From assembly GCA_963576785.1 (NCBI GenBank), contig OY756141.1:1612001-1676000 (forward strand): DNA of 64,000 nucleotides, written 5' to 3'. This document shows positions 34,422-47,162 of this stretch, piece after piece (position 1 is the first letter of the stretch; every line of letters starts with the position of its first letter). Source of the stretch: Chlorophyllum brunneum (Eukaryota > Basidiomycota > Agaricomycetes > Agaricales > Agaricaceae). The translations under genes and the position numbers were made by a program. The notes beneath the pieces are model-generated. The model searched no databases. It saw nothing but the letters and a program-made list of their open reading frames with translations, and had not been told where the DNA came from.

Positions 34422-36077
34422 TCAAAACTGTTCTCCTCGCTGCAGGCTCGAGTGGACACTACAGGCAGCGTGCTGCTGTTCCCGCCAAAGCATGAGCAAG
34501 CATCTTCTCATGTAATGAACCCACGAGTCTACCGGCCATTCCCTTCCAACCTTGTTCAGGTTGTCCAGGTTGACACCAGTTTCGTTATCGATACCCAGAC
34601 ATAACTGATCCAACGTTTCCCGCCACGCCGCTTCATTTGAGACAGAGATCATGTCCTGAGTGCCTATGATTGTACCGCGCCAGGCTCGAACTTCACTTTC
34701 GTGGCTGTCATGTGGAGGCGAGATTTTCTCCAGAGGGACAGAATGATATAGACGCAGGGCAGTTATGAGGCGAAAGGACGGGTGGGCGGGCTCTGGCACC
34801 GAATGTATCGTCCACTCACTAAAGCGCTTCCTGAGCATTGTAGCATCTTTAAGAAGCGTGGCCGACCCACCCCCAGTATCCTTCAGTCCGCAAGAGCCCC
34901 TCCATCCATTTTCCGACACTTCCCCTCTTGGCGAAAAATCGTAAGGCACGCCACAGTATATCTGCTTCGCACTCTACCTGGCCTTCCAAGGCATCACTAT
35001 CCAGTTCGTTGATGAATCCATATTCCGTGAATAATGTCCGGTTTGAATGTGCTCCGTATTTCAGAAAAACCTCCTCTCCTATGCGCAATGTTTTATCCTT
35101 GGGTGATAAAAGAACGAAGTCCTCTCCTGTAGACCCTGAAGGTGCTCGATCCCATACTTCCGAATGAGAAGCTTGTGGATATGCGTGTGGCAAGTGGTTA
35201 GTGTGGTTTACAAAATCCAAAATAGGGCACATAGTCATATTATTGGGGTCCGAACGAGTCTGGCAGAGTCTGTGATAGATGCACCGTGTGTTCACTTCCT
35301 AGATGCGTCAGTGTTCTAAGCCCGCTCTGGTGAACGGGACGACCAACCATTGAGCCAACCCCACAGAAACTCTAGCTCGGTCGCCTCAGAGTCCAGAGGT
35401 TGGAGTTTCCGTCCCCGTGTTTTCGCAGTAGCGGTCAAAATCGGATTGTCTCGCTGGTGAGGTCAAGGTAGGTTGTGGCGTACTGCTCCCCAGGCCAAAG
35501 ATGCATTCAACTAACCAAGTACCGAGAAACCCGCTCCCAGTCTTCGCGAAATCGCACTGCCACTGCCTCCAAAGAGCCTAACACGCCTTTCGGTATGTGT
35601 TCGAGCAAGTCGTGTCCAATTTCTAGAGTCTCATATTCGACGTCAGGATCTCGGGGCTTTATGAGCCATGTAAGCGGGTGCGCGTCGAAATCTGACGGAA
35701 GGATGGATATGTAAGGCCCATATACAATGTCCTGTGAGCCGCCGTCAGGGGAGCTGGATCGATGGAGTAGAAGATGTAAAGATATGATTTGAGTTGCCGT
35801 TAGCTTCGGCCTAGCCTTTGGGTAAAGTCCAATGAGTGTACGGATATTCATCATCGCTTCCGCCGGGACATTGAAGAGTGGTGTTGAAGGAGGTATTTCC
35901 TTTAACGCAAATAGGCCATAACCAGCTCCTGAACAAAGTTCCCAGAAGATGCGCATAAATCGTCCTCTCATCCTCACCTGGTGTTGCCCGGGCTTCAACG
36001 AGCATTTCGCTGGTATTCATGCCTTTTTCGTTGAGCCACTTAAGCAGAGGCCTCCACCGAGGATGAATAGCCGACAT
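34422..36077 (-). CDS. SET-domain protein lysine methyltransferase (RLSMT/SETD-type)
   Basis: Starts at 36077 (MSAIHPRWRPLLKWLNEKG); an in-frame ATG at 36098 adds seven residues. Splicing gives GAGYGLFALKEIPPSTPLFN (start of SET), GPYISILP, then TELEFLWGWLN joined to VNTRCIYHRL, and the SET core LDFVNHTNHLPHAY, the SAM-site region, and EEVFLKYGAHSNRTLFTEYGF. The order SET-N, iSET insert, SET-C, then a helical C-terminal substrate-binding domain (WRETLDQLCLGIDNETG) matches the Rubisco-LSMT-like class, whose fungal members (Rkm1-4) methylate ribosomal proteins. The exact substrate is unknown. Divergent from the SDR gene, with 235 bases between start codons. Confidence 0.82.
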
Positions 36078-36312
36078 TCCTATTCTTCGAGACGGCACGT
36101 ATATCGAATGGAGGTATAAGCTGACCTCTGGAGTTGAGATATGAGCAGGCGGATAAAGTACGACGTTGAGTTACAACCAATACTCCGCCATGATCACGCA
36201 TTATCGATGTTGCACAACTCATGACATAACAGCCGGCGGCAGAAGCATAACACAAGGTGCTGTATCGGATAAAACCTTCCCTGTGAACTTTTGTCATCCT
36301 TTTGTTCCTGCC

Positions 36313-37455
36313 ATGTCTGTCTTCAGTGCTACTCGACTTCTTGGAAAGACGGTTCTTGTCACCGGCGCCAGCAGCGGTATCGGCGCTGTGTGTAATCCTT
36401 ATATCTTACTTTCCGAAATGATGTCCTGACGGAATCTCTTGTTTGTTAGGCGACTGCAGTTCTCTTTGCCAAGGTACACGATAAGCGACTTGCTGCCGTG
36501 GGATACCGCTGATGCCACTAAAGGCTGGTTCCAATGTTATATTAGTCGCTCGTCGGCCGGATGCACTCAAGCGAACCGCCGACCAATGTTTTGTCGCGCA
36601 CAAGGAATCTGGATTGGCCCAGGGAGGAAGGTTTGCTACCATACAGCTCGATGTATCTGATAAGACACAAGTTGCAAACTTTTGGGATAAAGTACCCAAC
36701 GACCTGCGCGATGTTGACATCCTCGGTAACTTGAAAACCTGCCCCTGTTCCGGCTACTTGCCATAACTAAATTCCCTCCTACTTAACAGTCAACAATGCT
36801 GGTTTCGTACTGGGTATCGAGCATGTCGGCGATATCAAAGAGGCCGACATCGACGCAATGTTTGCGACGAACGTTCATGGGCTGATTTCTATGACCCAGT
36901 TGCTGGTGCGAGGCAAGTTGATCCCGTCATGTCTTATCGTTGGCATCAACTCAACAACACCAGAATTCAAAAAGAAGCAAGCTGGCCATGTCATCAATCT
37001 TGGGTCTATCGCTGGCCAGGAAGCTTATGCCGGAGGTAGCATCTACACGGCTACGAAACATGCCGTTCATGCATTTACTGGTTCTCTGCTGAGAGAGCTC
37101 GTCAATACACCCATTCGTGTGACAGAGATTAATCCTGGTTGGTAAAACCCTTTTACCTCCGTATATTATCCTGAAACAATGGACAGGTATGGTGGAGACT
37201 GAGTTTTCCCTCGTCCGCTTCCGTGGCGATGCCAGCACTGCGAAGAAGGTTTATGATGGCCTTGAGCCTCGTAAGTTAGATGCTCCCGTAACCTGCCCAA
37301 AATCTCATTCATCACATTCAGTCACTGGTCATGATATTGCCGAAGAAATTGTTTGGGCAGCATCCCGTCCAGCTCATGTGAACATTGCCGATGTCATCAT
37401 ATACCCCGTCAACCAAGCCAGTGCTACGATTAATTACCGCAACACTAGCAAGTAA
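36313..37455 (+). CDS. Short-chain dehydrogenase/reductase, YMR226c/YdfG-like
   Basis: A classical SDR split by several introns. Exons give KTVLVTGASSGIGA (NAD(P) glycine motif TGxxxGIG), SNVILVARRPDALKR (Arg after beta-2, favouring NADP), DVDIL-VNNAGFVLG, NLGSIAGQEAYAGGSIYTATK with the catalytic Ser and YxxxK, and the C-terminal block TGHDIAEEIVWAASRPAHVN plus VIIYPVNQAS. The C-terminal block is typical of the yeast YMR226c / bacterial YdfG group, which oxidises L-allo-threonine, serine and 3-hydroxy acids with NADP. It should be soluble, about 280 aa. The frame is continuous and all catalytic residues are present. It ends 220 bases from the convergent disordered-protein gene. Confidence 0.87.
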
Positions 37456-37675
37456 TGTCCCTCATTCTACAGGACCACTAACCCACCTGCCCGGCTATTT
37501 TCATCGGTATTCAGAATCCGCCACAAAGGGTAGAATGTGATCGTAGATGTAACTTGTGTACAGACAGCGAATGATAGCAAATGCACAACGTGCGACATGT
37601 AGTCATATACACACACCCAGAGATACCAAAAATAAATGAGATAAAGAGTCCACAATAATTGAAAAGACTATATCG

Positions 37676-40600
37676 TTAGCCCTTGCTCTTCTTTGACTTT
37701 GACCGGGTATTTCGCACAAGTGGTGTTGCTGGTGGAGGAACCACCTCGATATCATCGTCGTAGACAAATTTCTTGACAACCACATTCTCTTGGGTAAGGT
37801 CTAGCAAAGGATTCTCAAGCTCAGCCAGGTTTCCCAAGGTGTCCAGCGGTAAAGTCTACGTTTATGACGCATCAGAATACCGGATCCTCGGGACTGAGCA
37901 TCGAGGTAAAACTCACCTTCGCAGTCGCTGTCAAGCACCCTTTCGTTGCCACATTCTCCTTTGCTAATACCTTCGTCCCGAGCACAACCTCATCCAGGAA
38001 GGCTTCCGTGTATAGTCCTCTATCCCATTTCACTCTCCTCTTCCCATTCACTTCTCCGTCTATGTTCTTCCAGGGGGTCTCATAATCCTCATCGTCTCCT
38101 GCACCCCGTCTATGTTTCACTACCATATGGTCGGAATAGGTCTCGCGCAGATCATCTCGGGAGGTCGGGCTCTCGTATCCCATATTATCACCGTTCTCCT
38201 CTTCTTCGCCATCCACACCGGTATCTCCATGTCTCCTAGCTCTCCTCGCGGCTCTCTCTTCTCTTTGCCTAGCCCTCTCCTCTTGCTGCCTCTGAATTAT
38301 CGTTTTAATTTTCACGATAGGACTCTCTGGCCGTGCACCTTCCTTCCTGATGATCTGCGTCTCAAAATTGGCGACAATATACTGCTGATTTCGTACTGTG
38401 TTGTTTGCAGTAAGAGTTTTAAGCGCGGTCATGCTCATACCCGAGAATACGTCGTCTGTGCTTAAGCGCGAGTTCTGGGTGGCATTTGGTCCGCGGCATT
38501 GGAGAGGGCGGGTCGTGTTGGAAGTGGCATTGGGGTCGCTGCTAAAGACGTTAATACCAGGCTGTGCATGTGTTGGCTTGCGTAGTCGCGTAGTTCGACG
38601 TCCATTAGCCGCTGGGGCTCTTTCGTTCCTGTTCTCCACCAGAGGTGCAGGCGCTGATACCGGGGATAAGGGATCCATCACAAATACTAGGGGTGTCGGA
38701 GACGATTGCGAGGGGAGGGAGGGAGGAAGAAGAATCGTTGTGGGTGGTGATTTGGGCGAAAGCGAGTGTGGGCTTGTCTCTTTCACTGGAGATGATAGGA
38801 CCATATCCTCGCGTGGCGGAAGGGACTCCTCTCCTTCATTTTTTAATGTCTGTTGTTCAACAGTTTCGATGGGCAAGACTGTGGTTGAACCAAAGGTTTC
38901 TTCGTGATTAGCATGTGGAGAGGCGGGTGGATTCGGCGATACGACTCGTCTGAATTTCGTTATCGTAGGCTTCTGTGTTCCTTGAGCAGGAGTTTTGGTG
39001 TCGGATGTGGATCTGCTTGGCCTCATAGATGATGATGCGGCAGAGCCAGCTACCGTAGTTGTAGATGGGGGCGTCGCAGTAGCAGCAACTTGGCGCAAAG
39101 CTGTTGAACGTGAGCTGGCAACAGACGCAACCTTCGAGTCCAATCGTTTTCGCTTGAGGATTCCGGCCGCCGGAGCATTGCTGACCTTGGTGTTAAGTTC
39201 GCCAGATGCAGATCTGGCATCGGGGGAAGAGGAACCGGGCGCTAGACTATTTGGTTTGTTAGTACTCGATTTGGACAGATCCACAGCTCTAATGACTCTC
39301 TTTCCCGTCGTCATGAGGGCCTCATTTTGTGCTTTCTGGTGGCACGATTAAGCACAGATACGGCCAAGGACGGGATTACATACCGGTGCAGTCCGAGATA
39401 TGATGGGCGGTTTCCTCGACGTACTTGCCTCAGTCAGACTCGCGGATGAATCAACTGTTCGCACGGTAGGGGTTTTTGTCACAATCTTGTGCTCCGCAGC
39501 TATGGAAGTAGCATTCGGCCTAGAGTATGGCTTCTTGCGTGGAATTCGACTCGAAGTCTGCTTCAATGAGGACTTAGCTGGACTGGGAAAGAGAGTCCCG
39601 TCCGATTTTTTGGCATCTTTTTCTGGATTTGTTTGTGCTTTGGGCCCGGCAACCAGCGGGAAGGGTAGTTTGGCTGGCCGAGAAATCATTGCAGCCTTCC
39701 GTGAGGGTGTCATCTGGTGTGCTTGTTTAACAGCGGGTTCGCTCAATTGAGGTTCCGTCGTTTTTTTCGGACGAGGTAATGTTTCACCATCGGTCGAAGG
39801 TCTAGCGAATACTCTGCGAGCGGGGCTTGAATCACTTTTTAAGGACATATTCAAGACCGGCACCACTTGACCTGTATATATACCTACAGGTGCAAGAGTA
39901 CCTGATTGTATCTGCCCGAACTTCTGAGGGGATATATGGCCTTCAATTACAGCCTGCTCAATAGGAATTCTACGTGCGGGCGTCCGGGTAGGGTCATCCA
40001 AAGCAATGGGCTGTAGTCGAAATTTGGAAGGTGTATTTGGCGTATAGGGCCTCCGAGGAGTAGCCGGTATTCGTACAGGACCTGAGAAATGCGTAATATC
40101 GTCTGGGATGATTGAGTTAGTGGCTCGCGAAGGAGAAGACGAGCTCCAACCAGTCTGAGCTGCCAAGGAATTGGATGGGGCGTCGGGAGGTGGCGTTTCT
40201 ACTCTGGCCGAAGTTGACACCGCTAAGAACTCGGGTTCCGACGTACCCGCTGTTGTTGAAGGAATGAGACGAGTAAAGAGGTCCGTTGAATTGGGAGACA
40301 ATGAACCCAGCTCTCTCGTGAATGGACGTCGGGCAGGTGATCTTGAATGGCGGCGTTGATCTTTCACATTAGATAGTTTCTCATCCAGCTTGAATGGGCT
40401 AGAACAAGGGGCAGGTCTGCCTTCGGTTTCCATGTCTGTGCCACATTTAGAGGGTGACATAGCCCGTTCCTTGCCCTTCCGGCTGGTTCGTGTCTGTGCA
40501 CTTAATCGCAGAGCAGATGACAAAGGTGAAGCCTGGTCTTTGTCGGGACTGATAGTAGCCAGGTATGTGAGATTACGTGGAATTGTGCTCTTTCGCGGCC

Positions 40601-41729
40601 GTGAGGAACGACGTAATGGTGTATGAGGAAGGTCGTCTTGTACGGAGGTCGTTCGAGCCGCCATATCCGAAGAACGACCATCTGAGCCCAGCGGGGGGTT
40701 GAGAGACGAGTCCAAGTCCAAGATAACGGGGCTCTGTCCCAGCGGTAAGTTGATGGTAGGTCGTCCATCATCATCATTATCCTTGTCGCCCTGCTGGCTC
40801 AGTGGCGCTAGTGCATGGGCGCCAGATGATCCATCCTGAATGTCAATCAGCACATCCATGCGTCCTTGAAACGATTCCATGGTTTGATGTGTTCTAACAT
40901 CGCTTGGGGCAATGGTGTCCGGAAACGAGAATGGGCTCGGAGGTGTTTGCACTGCATTTCCTTGTTGAAATAAGAGAGTAGCAGGTTCCATTCGATCATC
41001 GAAGGAGTCGAATGTCATCAGGTCAGGATCATTAGTGACCACTGGGATCGAAGGAGGGGGGACAATTTGATGCTCAGATGGAAGCGGGGAAGATGTTGAT
41101 GCGACAAGCGCTGTTACACTCTCTTCTAACCCATCTTCTCCAATTGCATCCGTTTCGTGTGCGCCACCAACCATAGGCAGAAGTGTAGGACTGGGTGGGG
41201 GTGAAGGATTATCGAGTGCGCGTAGAAGTCTACTGGCTAGTGCAGAAGAAGGCTCTGCTAATGACGTCAATAGTATATGATAACGGAAACATAGACTTGA
41301 CCCACCATCATCATCTGGAAAACCGCCTGCCTGTGGTGTTGCTATTTGCGTCCCACTGCCACCTTCCTCTAGCTCCTCCCCGAGCCCAACAAGTCGTTCC
41401 ACATCCATAATCTCATCTGAGCCCGTAGAAGTGGGTGTGGACAATGATCTGGACCTCGGTCTTGTTTTCTCTGCAGCATCATGGGAAGAAGGAAGAGGAA
41501 TACTGTCAGGTTCCGGATCAGGGATTGCGACGATTGTGGCGAATCGCCTCTCTGGTGTTCTGAATGGACCAAAATAGACCCGCGTGGTATCCATGTCTCT
41601 CTCTGCATCCGAGTCTTCCGAAATAGTGGAAGATGGAGGTAGTATTGCGTGTTGTGTAATCATAGTGGCGTCCAGTGTTCCCTGATTCGCAGACATCAGT
41701 AACGAGATTACATCCAGTCTTGACAACAT
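37676..41729 (-). CDS. Very large disordered protein with a conserved C-terminal block
   Basis: About 1,314 aa in three exons: 41729-39384, 39335-37917 and 37855-37676. The join at 39336-39383 (GTATGT...CCACCAG) is phase 0 and turns two long frames into one gene. Most of it is Ser/Pro/Thr-rich with many S/TP sites and basic patches, which suggests a nuclear or cytoskeletal protein under CDK-type phosphorylation. Ordered-looking islands are TRVYFGPFRTPERRF near the N-terminus, IIRKEGARPESPIVKIKTII, a basic coiled region (QQEERARQREERAARRARR), RVKWDRGLYTEAFLDEV, LENPLLDLTQENVVVKKFVY and the basic end RSKSKKSKG. I do not recognise a family. An in-frame ATG at 41696 is an alternative start. Confidence 0.7.
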
Positions 41730-43513
41730 ACAGTTTATGCGGCATCAAGATGGAACAGTGAATCCCGAAGTCTGGTGCTTGGAGTATGAGTTCTTTGAAC
41801 TTGGACCGCTTTGGGCAGAGATAGGGTGGATCGTGTTTCCAAGATTCAACGCGGCTTGAACACGACGCTGGAGTGGTCACGTGATACATCACCCGAGCTA
41901 TCGCATGTACATGTGTTCCGTGGAATGTTCGACGGTACGCTGAAGATCTTCACGGTGAGATATGACACACAGTCTTATGGGCCACGCTGGTGCCAACAAA
42001 CACCTCTACGAGCAAATTACTGCCCGACCGTCCCAGTCATGCATGACTGCAACCCTCCAATTGGTGCTGTCTATCACGGCTTTGTTCTCCAGATCTTGAC
42101 ATGGATGGGGATTCCCTCAACCATCACCGTCTGGACGTCACCGTGTATCTGTCCTGAATCGACATTCGACACCCATCCGTCCAGACCCCAACGACTCCCA
42201 GGGTCATGAGCTACGTTTTTGTCTCCGCCAGATGTACGGCCAAACAGCACAGATCCAAGCCAATCGCTGCATATTTCCTTACTCTCCGCTAGGACCCCTC
42301 GAACACCACCATACCTACCACCACACCACCATACCCGATGCTCAATTCCTCGGTGTTCTATACCTGGCCTCCCTGCTTCAACATGGCTCTTCCCCCGAGG
42401 ATGAACAACCAAATCCAGAGACTAAAAATAGATACCACGAACGCTGTACAACTAATTTCAGAGCCTCGTATCTTTATACCTTCCATCGCAGGCTAAATCC
42501 ATCGAAAATACCTGCTCAAAAACATGATGGCTACAACTTTTATTCTCGGATTGGGTCTGTGTCTCTCGTCCACGGATCCCTCGGCACTCGTGTTCATCCG
42601 TATTCTTTCGGATGGATTCTAAAAATGTATGGTTTGCCCATCGGGGTTTGTCTCGCCAATCTAGTTGCACTCCCGGATGCAGCTCTGCGCAAAATGAAAT
42701 CATGAGGGCTGATGTCCCATTAGATGGTTATTTGACTGACCCTGATCTCCATCTATAAGCCAGATAGCTAAGGCGATCTCAGAAATCTGATCAAACCCGG
42801 CTAGAATAACCGTACGTGACCTCTGTGGCCCAGAACACACTTTGATTCAAGTGTCGAAGGCTGCACTGCGAGTCAGCTCTGAAAAGGAACCCTAATGGCA
42901 CTTCACAAGCTCCTGTTCGGTCAGACGCCCTACCACGTAGTATGTGTAGTATTCACCCAGTGAAGCAGCTTGGGTTACAACGTTCAAAGACCAGTGTGTC
43001 CTCCCCTCAAAAGGATTGAGGACTAGCATGGTGATAATTACTGCACGAATGTATCCATCTATTAGTTCGAGCATGAAAGTTTAGACTCTTAGAAATCTGT
43101 GGAACTGTCGGCATGAGGGTAGTTTGTATGGATATGTCAAATGATCGGCATCTGCAAACAGCCCTGATGTCAAGTAGCGCAGTTGGTCAGGTAGGGAAGG
43201 TAAACCTGGTATATACCGATCGGGAAGTTTTTTTCTGCAAAAGTTACAGCTAGGCGCACCCCATTCCCGCATAGGCTACAGTCCCGCCGGGATTATCCCT
43301 GGTTGTTAAAATCGTGATGGAAACAAAACACGTGCTTGTGCGCTTTCCCAATACTCACTGTCGAGGGGCGGTCAGGAAGACGTTCCGGTGCCGGATTCCC
43401 CCCCGCTCCGCACTCCTCTTCTCAGCTCACCGTCTAGTTAGGTGCTAGGCGTGACCACGACTCCCATTCATCTCATCTGTGCCCAAGAATTCTCAAAGTG
43501 ACATCGGTTTTAG
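41730..43513. other. Gene-poor stretch, 1.8 kb
   Basis: Frames of 132 codons (41811-42209) and 157 codons (42232-42705) exist on the plus strand but show no motif, unusual composition and no splice continuation. A CCA/CAC-rich simple-sequence tract lies at about 42302-42335. Nothing else supported. Confidence 0.45.
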
Positions 43514-45315
43514 ATGTGCTCCCTGTTCAGCCTCTACGGACTCGGGGTCATGGCCACCATTTTTTCAATTGCTAGCAGCAAATTTCCTAGCTATGATACG
43601 GTCATCAGCTTTCCCTCGGAACCTATAGTCCTCCCGGTGCACAAGGGTGATGGCGAGGACGAAATCGAGCACCGTTCAATCAGAGAACTGGTGGAGACGA
43701 AGGTGACCAGTGTGTTCAAGGACTTCAGGCCGTTGTGGTGGCTGTATGGGTTAGTGCGTCCTGCTTTCGTGAGGTCGTACGTAGGAGCCGACATCCACTT
43801 CTCGCAGCGGACATTTCCAGACTATCTATTGTGTGCTGGGCGACTTCTCCCAACACGAGAGGGTATGGTACAGACGGTAAGCTTACTTCTTGAGTATTTT
43901 TCGCTCTCAAGTTGCCTAAGAAACAGAACAGGACCTACTTGCGGCTTGCAGATGGCGGTACCATGTGAGTTTATGAAGAATTGTCCAATGTTTAATCTGA
44001 CCATTCGCATTTATGAGTGGCCTCGATTTCACCCCCACAGATACAGAGACCAACCCACACCTGAAGGATGACACCCCTATCATTGTCGTCCAACATGGTT
44101 TGACGGGAGGTGGGTTGTACCTTTGTCCACCCTCCCGCTGACTCTGACAGCGACGTTAAGGATCGTATGAATCATATGTTCGCGCTATCCTGAGCCGAGC
44201 AACTTTATCAAAGGAGAAAGGAGGACTGGGATATCGTGCAGTAGTTATCAACTTCCGAGGATGTATGTCTCGATTTCCGACATCTTTTCCGATAATTGCA
44301 TAGACTCATCGATCGCAGGTGCAGGTGTTCCTATCACCAGTCCTCGATTCTATTCCGCCGGACACACGGACGACACTCGCAACGCGCTATTATATATAAC
44401 CAGCCGATACCCCAAAGCTCCACTACTGGCCCTCGGATTTTCGCTTGGTTCTAATGTGATCACACGGTATCTCGGCGAGGAGAAAGAAAACGCCCGGTTC
44501 CATGCAGCATGTGCATTGGCCTGTGTGAGTCGTGAATCGACATCTCGTGTAATGTTTCGCTAATCGGGATTTTGTGAACGATTTTCTAGCCTTGGGATCT
44601 AGAAGACAATAATTATAGGTGAGGTTTGCATCTCGATCGTTGCCGTTTGTCTAATTCATGTCGCTTTAGATTGTTAAATTCGTTCCTTGGAAGGCACATC
44701 TACTCAAAAGGGATGGGCGGAAACCTCCTAAATATTGTCAAACGACATTATAAAGCTTTTTCTGCCGATCCAGATCACTTCGTGGCTCAGGCCGCCGCGA
44801 AAGCTGTCATTCTCAAGAACCCAACCCTGGAGGAATTTGATGATGCTTTTACGCGAATTGCAGGTGGCCCTCCACCCATCTTTCCGTTCCCATCATCTCA
44901 GGAGTACTATCAACGCATGTCCACTCACCATATCCTCAAAGACGTTCGAGTTCCATACCTCGCCATCAGTGCTTCAGATGATCCAATCATCCGTCGCGTG
45001 CCAATGGATGGTGAGGGTAATCCGTTCGTGGTAATGGGACTTACTGCAGGTGGCGGACACCTTGGTTGGTTCCAAACCGGCGGGAGGGACAGCGTGGACC
45101 GGTGGACGACTCAACCAGTTCTGGAATGGCTGAGGTTGATGGGAGATGACGTCGTACACGACCTAAGACCCAGAGGAAAGAAAATATTCATTGACAGTGA
45201 AGGGTGGCTACGGGAAGAGGGTCAACGTCAACCGTGTTTGGGCTGCCAGGAACTGTCCGAGGAAGGTACGATCGATGGAAATGGGGGCGAGGCAGGCATC
45301 CTACAGGGTTTGTGA
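43514..45315 (+). CDS. Alpha/beta hydrolase of the YheT (Eht1/Eeb1/ABHD1-3) family
   Basis: Starts at 43514 (or 43550, MATIFSIASSKFPSY). Splicing yields PIIVVQHGLTGGSYESYVRA (oxyanion HGLTGG), YRAVVINFRGC, AGVPITSPRFYSAGHTDD, LLALGFSLGSNVITRYLGEE with the GxSxG nucleophile, PWDLEDNNY, YLAISASDDPI (acidic residue) and GGGHLGWFQ (catalytic His). The complete triad and the R-F-Y-S-A-G-H-T-D-D region fit the YheT branch, whose yeast members Eht1 and Eeb1 make and cleave medium-chain ethyl esters and act as thioesterases. The N-terminus has a weak hydrophobic stretch. Substrate is inferred by family only. Stops of this gene and GIR2 are only 53 bases apart. Confidence 0.86.
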
Positions 45316-45368
45316 GACACGATATAGGCACATCAATCATGGACAGATAATAGCCTTGTGGTATTGGA

Positions 45369-46412
45369 TCAGTCGCTGTCACTGAATGTTACGCCTTCGT
45401 TGACCTCTTGCTCGTCCACTCTCGTCCTCTCATATTGACTAGCATCGACGGAAACAGTGCCGTCTTCCATGAGGTTCTCATCCTCAAGGTGCCTGTTACG
45501 TTCAAATAATTGCCTCCCTGAAAACGAACTTTTCATCAAGCGGTCTCACCAAAGAACCACGGCAGAGGAGCATACCAGAAAGTCTTGTTGTATACTTCTT
45601 GTACTCCTCGCGCTCTCTGGGAGTCAGTACCTTCAGCTTCTCCTCTTCCTCTAGGGTCTTCTTTTGTGCCATTCCTTTATCAAACCTTGCCTTCCATGCC
45701 TTAAACGACTCCACCGTCACTGGAGTGCCTCGTGTGCGCGCTTCTTCAGCCTTGGGATAGAGTGAGTTCCGGGAGTGGGCCTCAGGCGTTCGCTCATACC
45801 TCGAGTTCCAAACGCTCTTTCTCCTGTTCTTCTTTCTTACGTTTTTCAATCCGCTCTCGTAGGAGCCTTGATAATTGCTCTCTGAGGTGAGAAACGAGGG
45901 TAAAAGTCATAGCCATGCCCATGTTACCCTCACCCTGGCAACGACTTAATGACATTCAAGTTTGAGCACGCAGTCGGACGCACCACATTTTTGAGTTCTT
46001 GAAGGAGCTGATCGATCTCGTCATCACTAAATTCTGTATCAAGTGGCTTTAAGGAGAGCTCCGGGACAGACTGAGGATAGTCGTCGGTGTAATGGACCAG
46101 CAGAGTGAGTTTGACTGGCTTATTTCGGCGATGAGTACACCCGATACACGGAAGAAGGCTAGGATATCGCACGAGGATCAAGGCCGTCTTCAACTTCTTC
46201 AGGTTCTACATCGATCTGGACGTCATTACCGGGCATTCCTTTATATGAATCTCAGTGACGAAGCGATGGCCGCAAATAAAGACCATGACACCAACTTGTG
46301 AACTCGCTGGGGTATATGGCTTCTAAAACCTTACGGATACATTGCAATTAGTACAGTTGTGTACTCAGGAAGGACTAACCTCAAGCTCCTCGGCCAGAAC
46401 GTCGGAGGACAT
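45369..46412 (-). CDS. GIR2: RWD-domain protein, RWDD1/Gir2 (DFRP2)
   Basis: Starts at 46412 with MSSDVLAEELE, continued by VLEAIYPSEF after an intron: the canonical start of an RWD domain. Then VKLTLLVHYTDDYPQSVPEL (YxxxYP-type RWD motif), LLQELKNV, GEGNMGMAMTFTLVSHLREQL, a charged coiled region and the RWDD1-specific GTPVTVESFKAWKARFDKGM, the Rbg-binding segment, and an acidic tail ending TFSDSD. In yeast Gir2 pairs with the Rbg2 GTPase on ribosomes and binds Gcn1, damping Gcn2 signalling. At least six small introns break the gene. It shares a 168-base divergent promoter with bS21m. Confidence 0.88.
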
Positions 46413-46580
46413 GATAATACAGATTCAATAAGATAACAGGCCTGTTACGTTTTGCAGGGCGGGAACACGTGACTGGCACCCTGAGCTGCATCCCATATTC
46501 CGGAATCTCCAACTGGTGTCGACAGTCTGGATTCCGCGTGTGTTCTTTCGACGATCTGCGACGTCCGTCCCATCCCCACA
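46413..46580. promoter_or_regulatory. Short bidirectional promoter, GIR2 / MRP21
   Basis: 168 bases between the two divergent start codons, so both core promoters must lie within it or overlap into the transcribed sequence. No TATA box is evident. Confidence 0.55.
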
Positions 46581-47162
46581 ATGACGTCTCTCGGACTCCT
46601 TTCTCTTTGTCGCTACGCGTTCCTACCTGCCCAGTCGACTCTACTTCCTCTCAGAACGGCCACTCGCTCCCTCTCCTCCACGGCCCCTTTGTTACAGCCG
46701 CCCACAACGCCCCACCTTCCGAAAGTCGCCAACAACGCTGAAAATACCGATCCGAAGTCATTGCTATGGCTCCGGCATTCGCACCACGTCACATCCAACA
46801 TTACGAGCCAGCCCATGCTGAACCCATACTCCGGTGAGTAGCTGCCCTGGAGGTTACAGTTTCAAGTTCTGATGGGGTCATCAGGACGTAGTGTGCCCGT
46901 TAAGGGGAACGTAGGGGATACAATGAGACTCCTAGATGGCATCCTTTCGCGGAACAAGGTCAGACTGCAGCTGAGGATGACGGAGAGGCATGAAAAGAAA
47001 GGATACAAACGCCGAAGGCTTGCTAGTGAACGGTGGAGGAATCAGTTTGCAAACGAGGTGCTCCATCCGTTTCGGTGGCACACCGGAAGTACTAAATTAT
47101 CTGTTTCACAGGTCCGTAAAAAGGTGCAGCTTGTAATGAAGATGCGCGACCGTGGAGCATAG
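46581..47162 (+). CDS. MRP21: Mitochondrial small-subunit ribosomal protein bS21m
   Basis: 158 aa in three exons: 46581-46833, 46885-47057 and 47112-47162. The first 35 residues form a basic, Ser/Leu-rich mitochondrial presequence (RTATRSLSS). The C-terminal half is the S21 domain: GRSVPVKGNVGDTMRLLDGI, then RNKVRLQLRMTERHEKKGYK and a basic helix ending RKKVQLVMKMRDRGA. Intron 2 (54 nt) is stop-free and in frame, so the gene also reads through as one frame; joining NE to VRKKV gives the compact basic end expected for the family. The fungal protein is longer than bacterial S21 because of the presequence and linker. Confidence 0.9.
47058..47111 (+). other. Stop-free 54-nt intron in the bS21m gene
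   Basis: Starts GTGCTCC and ends TTTCACAG. If retained it would add 18 residues (VLHPFRWHTG...) inside a basic helix. Confidence 0.7.

Noticed and set aside
34023..34459. Overlapping ORFs of 106 and 137 codons on both strands
   Set aside because: Mutually overlapping frames in a stop-poor promoter region; neither has a motif.
41264..41310. Possible 47-nt intron in the disordered-protein gene
   Set aside because: It has GT...AG ends, but removal would shift the frame although both sides read in one frame.
41811..42705. Two plus-strand ORFs of 132 and 157 codons
   Set aside because: No motif, odd composition with a CCA/CAC-rich simple tract, no splice links; long frames of this size occur by chance here.
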